In this document: one piece after another, positions 37,014 through 46,002 of the stretch | How the letters are laid out: the number at the start of each line of letters is the position of its first letter | Numbering within the stretch: the first letter of the stretch is position 1 | Assembly: GCF_004114955.1 (NCBI RefSeq) | Contig: NZ_CP030053.1 | Span: forward strand, 2,046,001-2,110,000 | Source of the DNA: Bradyrhizobium guangzhouense | Lineage (GTDB): Bacteria > Pseudomonadota > Alphaproteobacteria > Rhizobiales > Xanthobacteraceae | Length of the DNA stretch: 64,000 bases | Direction of reading: 5' to 3' | Position numbers and translations under genes: made by a program | Notes under the pieces: generated by a model | Databases searched by the model: none | What the model was told of the DNA's origin: nothing | Seen by the model: only the letters and a program-made list of their open reading frames with translations

Positions 37014-37971
37014 GATAGCCGGCAATGGCTGTGACGTTCACACGCAAGGCGAGTCGATGAACATCATCACTGAGGCAAAGCCCCGTTCCTGGACTGAGCA
37101 ACGCCGCTGAACCGCCGGCGACGCCATAGCGCAGGGCGCTATCGAGCTTGTCGCCATGGGCGAGCCTCGACACCATTGCTCCCAGGAAGCTGTCGCCGGC
37201 GCCGGATACGCTGACTGCCTCCATGGCAAGGCCATTCGCACGCAAAGCGATGTCGCGCGTCAAGAGCAGGGCGCCGCCGGGGCCCATGGACAGCGCGATG
37301 ATCTCGATGCGATAGCGGCCGAACAGGCGGCGTCCCGCCTCGAGCAGCGCGGGCTCGTCGGCGCAACTGATCCCAGCCAGCTCCTGAAACTCCCGAAGGT
37401 TGGGCTTGATGAGATAGACGCCCGCCTCGAGCGCGGCCTTGAGCGAGGCGCCGGACGTGTCGACGATGACTTTGGCCGCCGCATTCGATGCCCGGACCAC
37501 CCCCCCGTAAAAATCGGCCGGCACACCCGGCGGCAGGCTGCCGCTTGCGATGACAAAGACGGCCCGCGGGCTGAGGCGCGCAATGGCATCGAGACATTGC
37601 TGCCATTCGAATTCGCTGAGGGAGGCTCCAGGAAAGACCAGCCGAAACTGCTCCTTGCTCGTTTCATCGAAGATGGTGATGTCTTCACGGGTATCCTTCG
37701 ATGTCGGGATGATGACGCTGCGCACGGCCTCGCGTTCCACCAGAGCGGCCAGGGTCTGGCCGGTCGCACCGCCGGCCGGATAGACGGCGGTCGTCTCAAA
37801 GCCGAGCCGCTTCAGGACGCGAGCCACATTGATCCCGCCGCCACCGGGATCACGCTGGGCCTCGGCGCAGCGCATCTTCGTGAAGGGCACCATCCTCGAG
37901 ACCGAGGTCGAGATATCGACAGCCGGGTTGATGGTCAGGGTGACGATGTCGAGTTGCGCTGTCTCAGCCAA
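37006..37971 (-). CDS. pfkB: 6-phosphofructokinase II (PfkB family)
   Basis: A 321-residue ribokinase-fold sugar kinase very similar in layout to E. coli PfkB: ITLTINPAVDISTSVSRM, DPGGGGINVARVLKRLGFETTAVYPAGGATG, VIASGSLPPGVPADFY, and the anion-hole/catalytic motif VSGAGDSFLGAM, with a late GTGLCLSDDV element as in PfkB. It would phosphorylate fructose-6-phosphate to the 1,6-bisphosphate; 1-phosphofructokinase or tagatose-6-phosphate kinase are less likely alternatives. Bradyrhizobia mainly use the Entner-Doudoroff route, so a phosphofructokinase with glucokinase and PEP synthase is notable. It overlaps glk and the SbmA-like gene by 8 bases each. Confidence 0.88.
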   Translation of the reverse strand: MAETAQLDIVTLTINPAVDISTSVSRMVPFTKMRCAEAQRDPGGGGINVARVLKRLGFETTAVYPAGGATGQTLAALVEREAVRSVIIPTSKDTREDITIFDETSKEQFRLVFPGASLSEFEWQQCLDAIARLSPRAVFVIASGSLPPGVPADFYGGVVRASNAAAKVIVDTSGASLKAALEAGVYLIKPNLREFQELAGISCADEPALLEAGRRLFGRYRIEIIALSMGPGGALLLTRDIALRANGLAMEAVSVSGAGDSFLGAMVSRLAHGDKLDSALRYGVAGGSAALLSPGTGLCLSDDVHRLALRVNVTAIAGYHA

Positions 37972-38941
37972 TGCCTTCGACCTCCATCAGGTTACGAAGG
38001 CCGACGAACGCGACGTCGTCGTCCAGGATCAGATATGCCGGTATCGGTTCCAGGAATTTTCGGAGCCGCCCTTTCTCCTCGAAGCGTTGGCGAAACTTCG
38101 ACGCGACGAGATGGTCTCGCATATGGCGCAGGATGCCGCCGCCGATGAATATCCCGCCTCTCGCGTTCACGGCGAGCGCCAGATTGCCCGCGACAGACCC
38201 CAACATCGCGCAAAACATGTCAATCGCTGCGCGGCTGGACGGACACGTTCCCTCGATCCCGGCCCGCGTAATGTCGGCCGCGCGGCGGTTTGGCGGCGTC
38301 ACGCCGTCGATGGAGGCGAGAACGCCGTAGAGGTTTTCGAGCCCCGCACCCGACAGAACGCGTTCGGCCGAAACATGTCCGAAACGTTGCCGCAGATGCT
38401 CGATCACGGCATCCTCGCGCAACGAACCGCCTGCCAGCGTGGCATGGCCTCCTTCGCTGGAAAGCACGATCTGACCGTCGGAATGCGGTATGCTCACGGC
38501 CATTCCCAAGCCGGTGCCGGGGCCGATCGCAGCAAGCGGCGCGCCTGATACGCCCAGTCGCCCGCCGAGCTGCAGCAAACTGCTCGGGCCGAGGCGGGGC
38601 AGGGCCCAGGCGACCGCCTCGAAGTCGTTGATCAGGCGCACGGTCGAGAATCCATGGGCCCCGCGCAACTCTTCTGCGTCGACGATCCAGGAATTGTTCG
38701 TGAGCGCGCAGCGGCCGTTCTGAACCGCGCCGGAAGCCGCAAGGATCGCATGAGCAGGCTTTTCGGCCCTGGCCGAAGCGCCGAGATAGACAGCGAGTGC
38801 GTCCAGAAAGCTGGCGTAGTCACCGACGGCGAAGTGAGTGATCGGGCCAAGCTTGCCGTCAGCCAGCAGCGCGAAGCGGGCGTTGGTACCTCCAACATCG
38901 GCAAGCAGCGCGGCGCGTCCCCGCGGTGTCGTCTCGATCAC
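37964..38941 (-). CDS. glk: Glucokinase
   Basis: A 325-residue ATP-dependent glucokinase of the E. coli Glk family. It has ALLADVGGTNARFALL (phosphate 1), LINDFEAVAWALP with catalytic Asp, LAAIGPGTGLGMAV (phosphate 2), SSEGGHATLAGG with the sugar- and metal-binding Glu and His region, and a final GGIFIGGGILRHM adenosine motif. The start is GTG at 38941, overlapping the beta-glucosidase stop (GTGA), and the 3' end overlaps pfkB by 8 bases. It would capture glucose released by the upstream beta-glucosidase. Confidence 0.93.
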   Translation of the reverse strand: MIETTPRGRAALLADVGGTNARFALLADGKLGPITHFAVGDYASFLDALAVYLGASARAEKPAHAILAASGAVQNGRCALTNNSWIVDAEELRGAHGFSTVRLINDFEAVAWALPRLGPSSLLQLGGRLGVSGAPLAAIGPGTGLGMAVSIPHSDGQIVLSSEGGHATLAGGSLREDAVIEHLRQRFGHVSAERVLSGAGLENLYGVLASIDGVTPPNRRAADITRAGIEGTCPSSRAAIDMFCAMLGSVAGNLALAVNARGGIFIGGGILRHMRDHLVASKFRQRFEEKGRLRKFLEPIPAYLILDDDVAFVGLRNLMEVEGIG

Positions 38942-40272
38942 GGCCGCACCGCCTTAATTAGCCCGGCATACCAGCCGAACGACGATTTCGGCGTTCGCCG
39001 CAGTGAAGCATAATCGACGTATGTCAAGCCGAACCTGGTGCTGTAGCCGGAATCCCATTCGAAATTGTCGAGCAGCGACCAGACGAAATAGCCGCGAACA
39101 TCGACGCCGCCGGCGGCTGCGTCATTCATCGCGTTGACGTAGGCCTTGAGAAATTCAATTCGGCCCGGGTCGATCACAGCACCGGTCCGGTCGGGTTCGT
39201 CGGAATTGCCGTATCCATTCTCGAGCACGTAGATCGGCAGGCGATACCGTGTGTGGGTCGCCCGTAACGTCTCGCGGAAAGCCTCGGGATCAATCGGCCA
39301 TCCGATCGGGGTCAAGGCAGCGTCGGCCGGCTTGTCGCCGAAGTCGTAGCCCAGCATGGAATCCGCCCGCGACTTCACGTAGACCGGGCTGTAGTGGTTC
39401 AGTCCAAACCAGTCGAGCGGACGGCAAATTTGCGCGAGATCGCCGGGTCGCAGATGCGGCTCGATCGCAGCTCGCATCGATGGCGGATATTCGCCGCGGC
39501 ACTGCGGGTCCGGAAAGGCTGCATTCCAGTAATCGTCCAGGCGCGCCGCAGCCGCCACATCGGCTTCGCTTGCGCTGGAAGCCCGGCAGGGCTGCCGATT
39601 GTGAATGCAGCCGATTGAGGCATCGACGACGTTCGCGCGAAGCACGTCCACCGCCGATCCGTGGGCGAGGTTGACATTGTGGATCATGCGATGGAGCTGG
39701 TTCTCGTTGCTCCGCTCCATGTTGCCGAGTGAGCGGCTGAACAGGCAGAAGATCGAAGGCTCGTTGAAAGTCGCGAAGCGCTTGACGCGGTCGCCAAGGC
39801 GCGAAGCGATCAGAGCTGCATAGTCGGCGAACCATGTGGCCGACTCCCGATTGAGCCAGCCGCCATGCTCCTCGAGGGCCTGCGGCAGATCCCAATGATA
39901 CAGGCACAGCCATGGCTCGATGCCGGCGGCCAGGAGCGCGTCGACCAGCCGGTCATAGAATGCAAGGCCGGCCTCGTTGATGGAGCCACGCCCTTGCGGC
40001 AGGACGCGCGGCCAGGCCACCGAGAACCGGTATGCCTGAACGCCCAGCGCCTTCATGAGACCGACATCCTCGCGGTAGCGATGATAGTGGTCGCAGGCGA
40101 CATCGCCGGTGTCACCATTCTTGATCTTGCCGGTCCGGCAATAGATATCCCAAACGCTCAATCCGCGCCCGTCCTCCTGTGTTGCCCCTTCGATCTGGAA
40201 GCTGGAGGTGGACACGCCCCAGATGAAGTCAGGGCGCAGGCTGGCGGTGCTCGGCAGTTGCGTTGGCGGCAT
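38938..40272 (-). CDS. Beta-glucosidase, glycoside hydrolase family 1
   Basis: A 444-residue GH1 enzyme without signal peptide. The family's N-terminal signature is FIWGVSTSSFQIEGATQEDGRG, the acid/base Glu is in FATFNEPSIF near residue 168, and the nucleophile Glu is in IYVLENGYGN near residue 350, with WSLLDNFEW near the end lining the active site. It hydrolyses beta-glucosides or related beta-glycosides in the cytoplasm. It is the first gene of a four-gene operon with glk, pfkB and an SbmA-like membrane protein, and a FixK/FNR-like box lies about 125 bases upstream of its ATG, well placed for activation. Confidence 0.93.
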   Translation of the reverse strand: MPPTQLPSTASLRPDFIWGVSTSSFQIEGATQEDGRGLSVWDIYCRTGKIKNGDTGDVACDHYHRYREDVGLMKALGVQAYRFSVAWPRVLPQGRGSINEAGLAFYDRLVDALLAAGIEPWLCLYHWDLPQALEEHGGWLNRESATWFADYAALIASRLGDRVKRFATFNEPSIFCLFSRSLGNMERSNENQLHRMIHNVNLAHGSAVDVLRANVVDASIGCIHNRQPCRASSASEADVAAAARLDDYWNAAFPDPQCRGEYPPSMRAAIEPHLRPGDLAQICRPLDWFGLNHYSPVYVKSRADSMLGYDFGDKPADAALTPIGWPIDPEAFRETLRATHTRYRLPIYVLENGYGNSDEPDRTGAVIDPGRIEFLKAYVNAMNDAAAGGVDVRGYFVWSLLDNFEWDSGYSTRFGLTYVDYASLRRTPKSSFGWYAGLIKAVRP

Positions 40273-40390
40273 GAGCGACCTGCTTGGTCCTGCTCAGCCG
40301 GTGACCGGTTCGCCGTCACGCGACCGGCCGGCTGGATTTCAGGGGCGTTGTCTTCCTTCTGAATTGGTAGTCACGGTGGCCCGGCTGGTA

Positions 40391-40404
40391 TTGAGATAGG
40401 TCAA
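40391..40404. promoter_or_regulatory. FixK/FNR-like box in the bgl/agarase-like divergent region
   Basis: TTGAG-ATAG-GTCAA fits the rhizobial core TTGA-N6-TCAA, with one mismatch to the stricter TTGAY-N4-RTCAA. It lies about 125 bases upstream of the beta-glucosidase ATG on the reverse strand, leaving room for a class II promoter and leader. It is only 11 bases before the putative start of the forward glycosidase, too close to activate that gene from the usual position. Confidence 0.45.
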
Positions 40405-40415
40405 GAACCGCTGGC

Positions 40416-41804
40416 TTGGCCGTGCGATGGAGTGGCATCTTCAGACTGCCGCCGGGGGCACGCTTGCGAAGGACCAGATGGGGAGGGGTCGTCGACGACG
40501 GCCTCGAGGGAAACGGCTTCTTCCGCGTCGCCGAGCGCAATGGCGTATTCTGGTTCATCGATCCCGATGGGGGCCGCTTCATCTCGAAGGGGATCAACAC
40601 GGTCCGCTTCGATCAGGACCACATCGGACGCAGCGAGCGCGTGCCCTATGCCGAGGCTTGCCAGGCCAAATACGGCAGCCTGCAAACCTGGCGCAGGACT
40701 ACGTCCGACCGCTTGGCAAGCTGGCAATTCAACACGATAGGCTGCTGGTCGGACGAAGCCGTGGCCGGCTCGGCATCGCAATTGCTGGCGAGCACTCCGA
40801 CCGCGGCGCTCGGCGCATCCTTTCGCTTGCATCGTCGCGACCAGATCTTTCCGGATGTCTTCGATCCCGAGTTTTCCGCGCATATCCGTGCGAGCGCCGA
40901 TCTTCGGTGCAGGCATCGGCGCAACGATCCGGGCCTGCTCGGCACGTTCATCGATAACGAGCTCTACTGGTCGCCCGACTGGCGCGGTACCGACGAACTC
41001 CTGACGTTGTTCTTGAACCTGCCGGCCCGCCGACCAGGCAAGGTCGCCGCACTTTCGGGTTTGCAGTCGCATTACCGGGATTTTGCTCAGTTCAATGCGG
41101 TATGGCGGACGCAGGCGCGATCTTGGGAGGAACTGGGAAGGATCGAACATGTCGTGCCGCCGTTCGTGAGGCTCCGGCCCGGCGTCTTGAACGATGCCCT
41201 CGAGACCAAGGCCAATTTGGCCGATCCCGTACGCGAAGCGTTTTCAGCAGATTGCGATGCCTTCGTGGCGGTCGTGGCCGACAAATATTTCGAGCTCTGC
41301 GTCTCGGCGATCAAAGCGGCCGATCCCAATCATCTCGTGCTCGGATCCCGGTTCGGCTATCAGCCGCCGGCGAGCGTCATTGCAGCGTCTGGCCGGCATC
41401 TCGACGTGATCTCCTTCAATTGCTACGAGTTCGACCCCGGTCCGGTCATTGACGCTTATGCTGCCGCCAGCAAGCCATGCCTGATCTCCGAATTCTCTTT
41501 TCGCGGTGATGACGCGGGCCTGCCAAACTCCAAAGGGGCCGGACCGCGTGTCGCCACTCAGGCCGAGCGTGCCCGGGCCTTCGAGGGCTATGTCGTGACG
41601 GCCCTCAGCAAGCCGAATGTGATCGGCTATCACTGGTTCGAGCATGCCGATCAGCCGGCGGAAGGGCGCTTTGACGGAGAAGATTCGAATTTCGGCACGG
41701 TGACCATCGACGACGAGGTGTATGGCGAACTGACGAGAACCATGACCAGAGTCAATGCCGCCGCAGAACGTATTCACCTCGCCGCCGGCCCGGCGGCGAT
41801 TTGA
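40416..41804 (+). CDS. Agarase-like glycoside hydrolase (GH-A clan)
   Basis: A protein of up to 462 residues resembling beta-agarase/GH50-like and GH2-core TIM barrels. It opens with NGFFRVAERNGVFWFIDPDGGRFISKGINTVRF, typical of these enzymes. A probable acid/base Glu lies in LGTFIDNELYWSPDW and a probable nucleophile Glu in PCLISEFSFRGDD. No signal peptide is seen. The start is uncertain: the frame opens with TTG at 40416, and GTG at 40422 or TTG at 40464 are alternatives; none has a clear ribosome-binding site. It is divergent from the beta-glucosidase operon and ends 21 bases from the convergent ppsA stop. The natural substrate is unknown, and agar itself is unlikely. Confidence 0.78.
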   Translation: MAVRWSGIFRLPPGARLRRTRWGGVVDDGLEGNGFFRVAERNGVFWFIDPDGGRFISKGINTVRFDQDHIGRSERVPYAEACQAKYGSLQTWRRTTSDRLASWQFNTIGCWSDEAVAGSASQLLASTPTAALGASFRLHRRDQIFPDVFDPEFSAHIRASADLRCRHRRNDPGLLGTFIDNELYWSPDWRGTDELLTLFLNLPARRPGKVAALSGLQSHYRDFAQFNAVWRTQARSWEELGRIEHVVPPFVRLRPGVLNDALETKANLADPVREAFSADCDAFVAVVADKYFELCVSAIKAADPNHLVLGSRFGYQPPASVIAASGRHLDVISFNCYEFDPGPVIDAYAAASKPCLISEFSFRGDDAGLPNSKGAGPRVATQAERARAFEGYVVTALSKPNVIGYHWFEHADQPAEGRFDGEDSNFGTVTIDDEVYGELTRTMTRVNAAAERIHLAAGPAAI

Positions 41805-41825
41805 TCGCAGCAGCGAGCAAAAGCG

Positions 41826-44237
41826 TCACGCCGGGGATCTCTGCAGATCGGCTTCGGCGTCGGCCACCACGGCCATGGTGCGAAATACGCTCGAAGGATT
41901 GACACTGATCGAGTCGATGCCAAGTCCCGTCAAATATCGCGCAATCTCCGGATAATTCGCAGGTGCTTCGCCGCAGATGCCGATATGACGGCCATTGCGC
42001 TTGGCGCCCACCACGGCCTGTCGGAACATCTCCAGCATTCCGGGGTCGCGCTCGTCGAAATCGAAGGCAACGATATCGGAATCCCGGTCGACCCCCAGCG
42101 TAAGTTGCGTGAGGTCGTTCGAGCCGATCGAGAAGCCATCGAACAACTGAGCAAATGCGTCGACCTGGATGACGTTGTTCGGAATCTCGCACATGACGTA
42201 GATCTCGAGCCCGTCTTCGCCGCGCTGCAGTCCATTGGCAGCCATCGTCGCGATAACGCGCCGGGCTTCCTCGACGGTTCGGCAGAACGGCACCATGATG
42301 CGCAGATTGGAGAGACCCATCTCGTTCCGCACTCGGCGGAGCGCGGCGCACTCCAGGGCAAATCCTTCGGCATAGGCAGGATGGCTGTAGCGGGAGGCGC
42401 CCCGGAAACCCAGCATCGGGTTTTCTTCCCGGGGCTCGAAGCCTTCGCCACCGATCAGGCTGGCATACTCGTTGGTCTTGAAATCGGAAAGCCGCACGAT
42501 CACGGGCTTCGGATAGAATGCCGCGGCGATGGTGCCGACGCCTTCCGCAAGTCTCTGAACGAAGAAATCGGCCGGGCTGGTGAAGCCCTTCACCAGGCGC
42601 GCGATCTCGGCGCGCGCCTTGGCTGACTTGACCTTGTCCGGCTTGAGCAAGGCCATCGGGTGAACGCCGATATGCTCGCTGATGATGAATTCCATGCGGG
42701 CGAGGCCGACCCCGGCCTGCGGCTGCATCGCAGTGCGGAACGCCATCTCCGGCGTGCCGACATTCACCATGATGGCGGTGCGTGGCCGCCGAAGCTCGCT
42801 GACCGGCGTTCTGGTCACGTCGAAAGCAATCTTTCCCTCATAGACGCTGCCGACCTCCCCTTCGGCGCAGCAGATCGTCACCTCGGTCCCGGTCTTGATC
42901 TTCTCCGTCGCGAGTGTGGTGCCCACCACGGCCGGGATGCCCAATTCTCGCGCGATGATGGCGGCATGGCAGGTGCGGCCGCCTTTGTCGGTGATGATGC
43001 CGGCCGCGGTCTTCATGACCGGCTCCCAATCCGGGCTGGTGGCCGGCGCCACCAGGATCTCGCCGGGCCTGAAGGCCGCGAGATCGCGCGCAGTCACGAC
43101 GCGACGCGTTCGTCCCGACGCGATCTTCTCACCCACCGCGCGACCGGTAACGATGTTTGAGCCGCGTCCCTTCAGATAGTAGGTCTCGTAGACGTCCGCC
43201 GCGCGCCGCGAGGCGACCGTCTCGGGGCGGGCCTGAATGATGTAGAGCGTTCCGTCGGCGCCGTCCTTGGCCCATTCGATGTCCATCGGCATCGCGACCC
43301 CGGCGTGTTTGGAATAGTGAGCCTCGATCAGAACCGCGCTCTCGGCAAGGCTGAGCACGTCCTGGTCGGAAATGCAGAACTTCCGGCGCTCTGCGTCGGG
43401 GACATTGCGGGTCAATGTTGCATGCTCACCGCCACGTTTGCCGTAGATCATGCGGATTTGCTTGGCTCCGAGCCGGCGCCGCAGCACGTGACGATAACCC
43501 TGGCTCAGCGTGGGCTTGTGAACGTAGAATTCGTCCGGGTCGACCTGGCCCTGCACGATGGTCTCGCCGAGCCCGTAGCAACCGGTGATGAAGACCACCT
43601 CTCGAAAGCCGGATTCGGTATCGAGCGTGAAGATGACGCCACTGGCTGCGAGATCGGAACGGACCATCTTCATCACGGCGACGGAGAGCGCGACCTTGAA
43701 ATGATCGAAGCCGTTGTCGATACGATATGAGATCGCGCGATCGGTGAAAATCGAGGCAAAGCAGCGCCGGCAAGCCTCGAACAAGTCTTTGGGCCCCCGC
43801 ACATTGAGAAAGCTTTCGTGCTGACCTGCAAAACTCGCCGTCGGTAGATCCTCCGCCGTCGCGGAGCTCCGTACGGCGACGGCGACCCCGCTCCCGGCCT
43901 CGCGTTCAAGCTTTCGATAGGCGTCCACGATCTGTTCGCGCAACAGTGGCGTGTCCATCGCCCTGTATATGATCTCGCGGGCTTTGGCTGCCTTGCTCGC
44001 GAGCTGCTTGATCTTGCTCTTGTCGATCCCATCGAGAAGCCGGTGAAGCTCGTCCGCGACGCCGTCCCGCGACAGCGCTTCGCGATAGGCGTCTGCCGTG
44101 ATGGCGAAGCCGTTTGGAACGGCAACCCCTTGGGATGCGAGAGCGGAATGCAATTCGCCGAGCGAAGCGGTCTTGCCGCCCACCAGCCCGACATCGCCCA
44201 ATCCGATTTCGAGGAAAGATCTGATATATCCGGACAT
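41826..44237 (-). CDS. ppsA: Phosphoenolpyruvate synthase
   Basis: An 803-residue enzyme converting pyruvate, ATP and water to PEP, AMP and phosphate. The N-terminal ATP-grasp domain starts GDVGLVGGKTASLGELHSAL and contains AVRSSATAEDLPTASFAGQHESFLN. The swivelling domain holds the phosphohistidine His424 in DKGGRTCHAAIIARELGIPAVVG. The C-terminal TIM barrel carries FSIGSNDLTQLTLGVDRDS and the active-site Cys in GICGEAPANYPE. It is slightly longer than E. coli PpsA (792). It lies 133 bases downstream of cbpM on the same strand. With glk and pfkB nearby it points to control of the glycolysis/gluconeogenesis balance. Confidence 0.95.
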   Translation of the reverse strand: MSGYIRSFLEIGLGDVGLVGGKTASLGELHSALASQGVAVPNGFAITADAYREALSRDGVADELHRLLDGIDKSKIKQLASKAAKAREIIYRAMDTPLLREQIVDAYRKLEREAGSGVAVAVRSSATAEDLPTASFAGQHESFLNVRGPKDLFEACRRCFASIFTDRAISYRIDNGFDHFKVALSVAVMKMVRSDLAASGVIFTLDTESGFREVVFITGCYGLGETIVQGQVDPDEFYVHKPTLSQGYRHVLRRRLGAKQIRMIYGKRGGEHATLTRNVPDAERRKFCISDQDVLSLAESAVLIEAHYSKHAGVAMPMDIEWAKDGADGTLYIIQARPETVASRRAADVYETYYLKGRGSNIVTGRAVGEKIASGRTRRVVTARDLAAFRPGEILVAPATSPDWEPVMKTAAGIITDKGGRTCHAAIIARELGIPAVVGTTLATEKIKTGTEVTICCAEGEVGSVYEGKIAFDVTRTPVSELRRPRTAIMVNVGTPEMAFRTAMQPQAGVGLARMEFIISEHIGVHPMALLKPDKVKSAKARAEIARLVKGFTSPADFFVQRLAEGVGTIAAAFYPKPVIVRLSDFKTNEYASLIGGEGFEPREENPMLGFRGASRYSHPAYAEGFALECAALRRVRNEMGLSNLRIMVPFCRTVEEARRVIATMAANGLQRGEDGLEIYVMCEIPNNVIQVDAFAQLFDGFSIGSNDLTQLTLGVDRDSDIVAFDFDERDPGMLEMFRQAVVGAKRNGRHIGICGEAPANYPEIARYLTGLGIDSISVNPSSVFRTMAVVADAEADLQRSPA

Positions 44238-44270
44238 GCGAACAGCAGATCACGCCGGGCCTGCCTGGCC

Positions 44271-44284
44271 TTGAGGCAGGTCAA
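44271..44284. promoter_or_regulatory. Possible FixK/FNR-like box upstream of ppsA
   Basis: TTGAG-GCAG-GTCAA has the same form as the element at 40391-40404. It is centred only about 40 bases upstream of the ppsA ATG, so class II activation would put the transcription start at the start codon itself. It may instead be a repressor-type site or chance. Confidence 0.3.
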
Positions 44285-44370
44285 TTTTTCGAACGATTCA
44301 GGCGCCGCCCAATAAATCGTCGATAACATTCCGGAGCAAAGGCTCGACACGCGCAGCCGATGCGTTGACG

Positions 44371-44703
44371 TCAGACTTCGAGCTTGCTTTCCGGCAATGT
44401 CGCGGCTGCGATGGCGAGTTGAACGGTTTCGTCCTGCGCCTTGATGGCGCGCGTCAGTGAAAACAACCGTTGGCGGGTGTCGTAAAGCTGATCGAGCAGC
44501 GACAGCACGATCGGTAGCGTGCTGTCATCAACTTCGAGGTCATAGGTCAGCGTGCAGATGAGACGGATCCGCGCGCATTCCATGTCCGAGAACGTCAGGG
44601 ACCCCCGGTCCTGTTCCACGACCAGTTCTTCGCGGATCCAGCGTTCCAGATCGGCGCGCTGAAGCGCGGAGATGGTCGCCAAGAGATCATCAATGGCCAT
44701 CAT
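44371..44703 (-). CDS. cbpM: Chaperone modulator CbpM (MerR-like)
   Basis: A 110-residue protein of the CbpM/MerR-like family, which binds the J domain of CbpA and inhibits its co-chaperone and DNA-binding activity. The N-terminal half (LERWIREELVVEQDRGSLTFSDMECARIRLICTLTYDLEVDD) is a MerR-like helix-turn-helix module with the family's LTYDLEVDDSTLPIVLSLLDQLYDTR continuation. The ATG at 44703 overlaps the CbpA stop as ATGA, showing tight coupling of the pair. Size matches E. coli CbpM (101 residues). Confidence 0.9.
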   Translation of the reverse strand: MMAIDDLLATISALQRADLERWIREELVVEQDRGSLTFSDMECARIRLICTLTYDLEVDDSTLPIVLSLLDQLYDTRQRLFSLTRAIKAQDETVQLAIAAATLPESKLEV

Positions 44704-45617
44704 GGCTCCATCTCCTTGCGTGGATCCTGAGAGTTTATCGGCCGCCATTGTTCCAGAAATCGTACCAATTCGGGCTCCTCGGCCGTGGGAAGGATGACCT
44801 TCAGCTCGATCAATTGATGTCCGCGCTGCCCAGACTTTCGGTTGCGGATCCCTCTTTCGCGCAGCCGCAGCATGGTGCCGGAATTCGAACCCTTTGGCAC
44901 CGTCACGGTCACGGGTTGAGTGATTGTCGGTACCTCGATTTTGCCTCCCAGCACCGCTTCCCGCAGGGTCACGGGTACTTGGACATGGATGTTGTCATCC
45001 TTGCGATGAAAGAACGGATGCGGCTGGATGTGCAACTCGACATAGGCATCGCCTGGCGGCCCGCCGCCATAGCCACGCATTCCCTGGCCTTTCAGCCGCA
45101 GCATCTGGCGGTCCTCGGCGCCCTCGGGGACAGTTACCTCCAGGGTCTTGCCGTCCGGCAGCGTGATGGTCCGCGTGGCACCGCTGGCGGCGTCCAGGAA
45201 GGCGACCGGCAGCACATAGCTCACATCCTGACCGCGCGCGCGGAATGCTCCCTCTGATCGTTGCCCACTGCCGGCAAACGCTCTTGCCAGGAACTCTTCA
45301 AGATCTTCGTTGCTGTCAAATCCATCCTGTGCGGCATGGGTGGTGTAGCCAGGCCCGTCCGCGAAGTCGCGATAGAAACGCTCCTGCGGCCGCTCTGCAC
45401 CGCTGGCGTCGATCTCACCGGCGTCAAATCGCCGCCGCTTCTCCTTGTCCTTGAGCAGATCGTTGGCAGCCGAGATGGCCTTGAACCTGGCCTCTGCCTC
45501 CTTGTCGCCCGGATGCAGGTCAGGATGAAATTTGCGCGCGAGCTTCTTGAAGGCGTTCTTGATTTCCTTCTCGGTCGCGGTTCGGGTCACGCCAAGCGTC
45601 TCGTAAGGGTCTTTCAT
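44700..45617 (-). CDS. cbpA: DnaJ-family co-chaperone CbpA
   Basis: A 305-residue class-II J-domain protein. The J domain covers residues 1-70 (MKDPYETLGVTRTATEKEIKNAF, HPD tripeptide in ARKFHPDLHPGDKE). No zinc-binding domain is present, and two C-terminal beta-barrel substrate-binding domains follow (VSYVLPVAFLDAASGATRTITLPDGK, then DNIHVQVPVTLREAVLGGKIEVPTI). It works with DnaK, and in E. coli the CbpA-CbpM pair is tied to stationary phase and nucleoid binding. It begins a cbpA-cbpM pair with ppsA downstream, and a perfect FixK/FNR box lies about 163 bases upstream. Confidence 0.92.
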   Translation of the reverse strand: MKDPYETLGVTRTATEKEIKNAFKKLARKFHPDLHPGDKEAEARFKAISAANDLLKDKEKRRRFDAGEIDASGAERPQERFYRDFADGPGYTTHAAQDGFDSNEDLEEFLARAFAGSGQRSEGAFRARGQDVSYVLPVAFLDAASGATRTITLPDGKTLEVTVPEGAEDRQMLRLKGQGMRGYGGGPPGDAYVELHIQPHPFFHRKDDNIHVQVPVTLREAVLGGKIEVPTITQPVTVTVPKGSNSGTMLRLRERGIRNRKSGQRGHQLIELKVILPTAEEPELVRFLEQWRPINSQDPRKEMEP

Positions 45618-45636
45618 TCAACTGATCCCGGAAGGC

Positions 45637-45720
45637 CTAAGAAATCCAATCAACCTTCGCGGCCTTGCGAGGTGAATTCGCGTATCGCGCGTCGACGTAG
45701 ATGGCTTCGTTGAGATCCAT
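45637..45720 (-). CDS. Possible 27-residue small protein upstream of cbpA
   Basis: On the reverse strand ATG at 45720, 6 bases after GGAG, opens a 27-codon frame, MDLNEAIYVDARYANSPRKAAK and so on, ending TAG at 45637, 19 bases before the cbpA ATG. The position just behind a FixK/FNR box and the good ribosome-binding site suggest translation. The peptide has no membrane or signal character and I do not recognise it. It could be a true small protein or only a translated leader coupling to cbpA. Confidence 0.4.
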   Translation of the reverse strand: MDLNEAIYVDARYANSPRKAAKVDWIS

Positions 45721-45773
45721 GGCCGTCTCCACTTGCATACATCGTAATCCTGACGCGCCCGTCATTTCTCGGT

Positions 45774-45787
45774 TTGATGTCGATCAA
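45774..45787. promoter_or_regulatory. FixK/FNR-type box upstream of cbpA-cbpM
   Basis: TTGAT-GTCG-ATCAA is a perfect FNR/FixK palindrome. On the reverse strand, class II activation would start transcription near 45739, about 19 bases before the small ORF at 45720 and 122 bases before cbpA. TACGAT (45746-45741 on the reverse strand) is a possible -10, a few bases beyond the ideal distance. Confidence 0.65.
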
Positions 45788-46002
45788 ATTGACCGAGATG
45801 AATGGTCTTAGGCTGGATTGTATGCAGTCAATGTAGGCGAGATGCAGGAACCGCCGTCATGGGATCGTCAGCGCCAAATTAACCGCCGAGGTCGCCGGGC
45901 TTGCGGACACTTATCCGTTCGGGATGTGACCTCGTTCGGAGCGGTCGAGTCAGCGGGCGTTCCGGCCAGGGGATTCAGCGGCACCATGTGCAAGCCCATA
46001 GC

